Source of the DNA: Bacteriovoracaceae bacterium
GTDB taxonomy: Bacteria > Bdellovibrionota > Bacteriovoracia > Bacteriovoracales > Bacteriovoracaceae
Direction of reading: 5' to 3'
Length of the DNA: 5,216 bases
Assembly (NCBI GenBank): GCA_023954595.1
Contig: JAGSHJ010000226.1
Span: 1-5,216, forward strand
Shown here: in pieces, positions 4,917 to 5,216 of the stretch
How positions within the stretch are numbered: the first letter of the stretch is position 1
How the letters are laid out: each line of letters starts with the position of its first letter
Notes under the pieces: generated by a model
The model's database searches: none
Told to the model about the DNA's origin: nothing
What the model saw: only the letters and a program-made list of their open reading frames with translations
Translations under genes and position numbers: made by a program

Positions 4917-5216
4917 CTAAGCTTTGAAGGTTGGAGCACCTTCGATATTGTCTTGGTAGAAATTTCCAAATTTTTCCATTTGCTTGTGAAAAGACTGAGC
5001 CAGCTCTTGGGCCTTAGGAACGTATTCACCTTGGTTGTCCCACGTTCTTTGAGGCTGCAACATATCTGTTTCGACCCCCTCAATATGAAGAGGTATCTGA
5101 AGACCAAAGATTGGATCTTTTTCAACCTTAACTTCATCCAAGTTGTTCGCCTGTATAGATCTTATTATCTTTCTAGTCACATCTAGAGGAAACCTGGATC
5201 CCTCACCATAAGGGCC
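4917..5216 (-). CDS. pckA: Phosphoenolpyruvate carboxykinase (ATP), C-terminal part
   Basis: This is the last 99 residues of a protein that is normally about 520-540 aa; the rest lies beyond the right edge. The enzyme converts oxaloacetate plus ATP to phosphoenolpyruvate, CO2 and ADP, the first committed step of gluconeogenesis, in the cytoplasm. The recognisable C-terminal pattern starts at the edge with GPYGEGSRFPLDVTRKIIRS, then PIFGLQIPLHIEGVETDML, PQRTWDNQGEY and AQELAQSFHKQMEKF. These match the ATP-type family (FGL.IP...GV....L.P..T). The reading frame stays open to the window edge, so a GTG at 5180 is an internal Val and not the start. The N-terminal substrate and kinase motifs cannot be seen here. 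The gene ends in TAG just before a strong terminator and looks intact. Confidence 0.93.
   Translation of the reverse strand, partial: GPYGEGSRFPLDVTRKIIRSIQANNLDEVKVEKDPIFGLQIPLHIEGVETDMLQPQRTWDNQGEYVPKAQELAQSFHKQMEKFGNFYQDNIEGAPTFKA

Noticed and set aside
4917..5180. Stand-alone 87-residue gene from the GTG at 5180
   Set aside because: The frame continues upstream to the edge with PckA-like GPYGEGSRFPLD, so this is an internal Val codon.
4907..5186. Other open frames over the pckA end (76 codons minus, 77 codons plus)
   Set aside because: They overlap the well-matched PckA C-terminus in other frames and have no supporting features.

Overview
This is an AT-rich bacterial chromosome segment carrying housekeeping metabolism, a small signalling pair and two predicted exported proteins. 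Nothing in it looks mobile: no transposase, integrase, CRISPR array, tRNA or rRNA was seen. Low GC, heavy AGA/AAA codon use, GTG starts, small exported orphan proteins and a kinase/PP2C pair would fit a low-GC Bdellovibrionota predator-type lineage (Bacteriovorax/Halobacteriovorax-like). That is an inference from style only, not from a marker gene.

Left part, plus strand (1-2703). The window opens in the 3' end of an unidentified gene. It overlaps a GTG-started gene for an exported protein (107-826) that has the outline of a protein-kinase fold but lacks the catalytic Asp. After a 55-base gap with a weak candidate promoter comes a tight methionine-salvage operon: mtnD (acireductone dioxygenase), mtnB (methylthioribulose-1-phosphate dehydratase) and mtnC (enolase-phosphatase). 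Together they turn methylthioribulose-1-phosphate into 2-keto-4-methylthiobutyrate, in the order MtnB, MtnC, MtnD. The upstream steps (mtnA, mtnK or mtnN) and the final transamination are not encoded in this window.

Middle (2704-3283). A 97-base intergenic region with a direct repeat and a candidate promoter precedes a gene for a small exported protein. It has 12 cysteines arranged in 33-34-residue tandem repeats.

Right part, minus strand (3288-5216). A PP2C-type phosphatase gene and a compact Ser/Thr-kinase-like gene form a two-gene operon. The kinase comes first, and the genes overlap by 4 bases (GTGA). A perfect TATAAT box with an upstream palindrome lies before the kinase. The operon runs convergently into the Cys-rich gene with only 4 bases between the stop codons, and each gene appears to hold the other's terminator hairpin inside its 3' coding end. 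A strong terminator separates this operon from the 3' end of pckA (ATP-dependent PEP carboxykinase), which runs off the right edge.

The parts most worth attention are the atypical kinase/phosphatase module, the exported pseudokinase-like protein, the Cys-repeat protein and the reciprocal embedded terminators.
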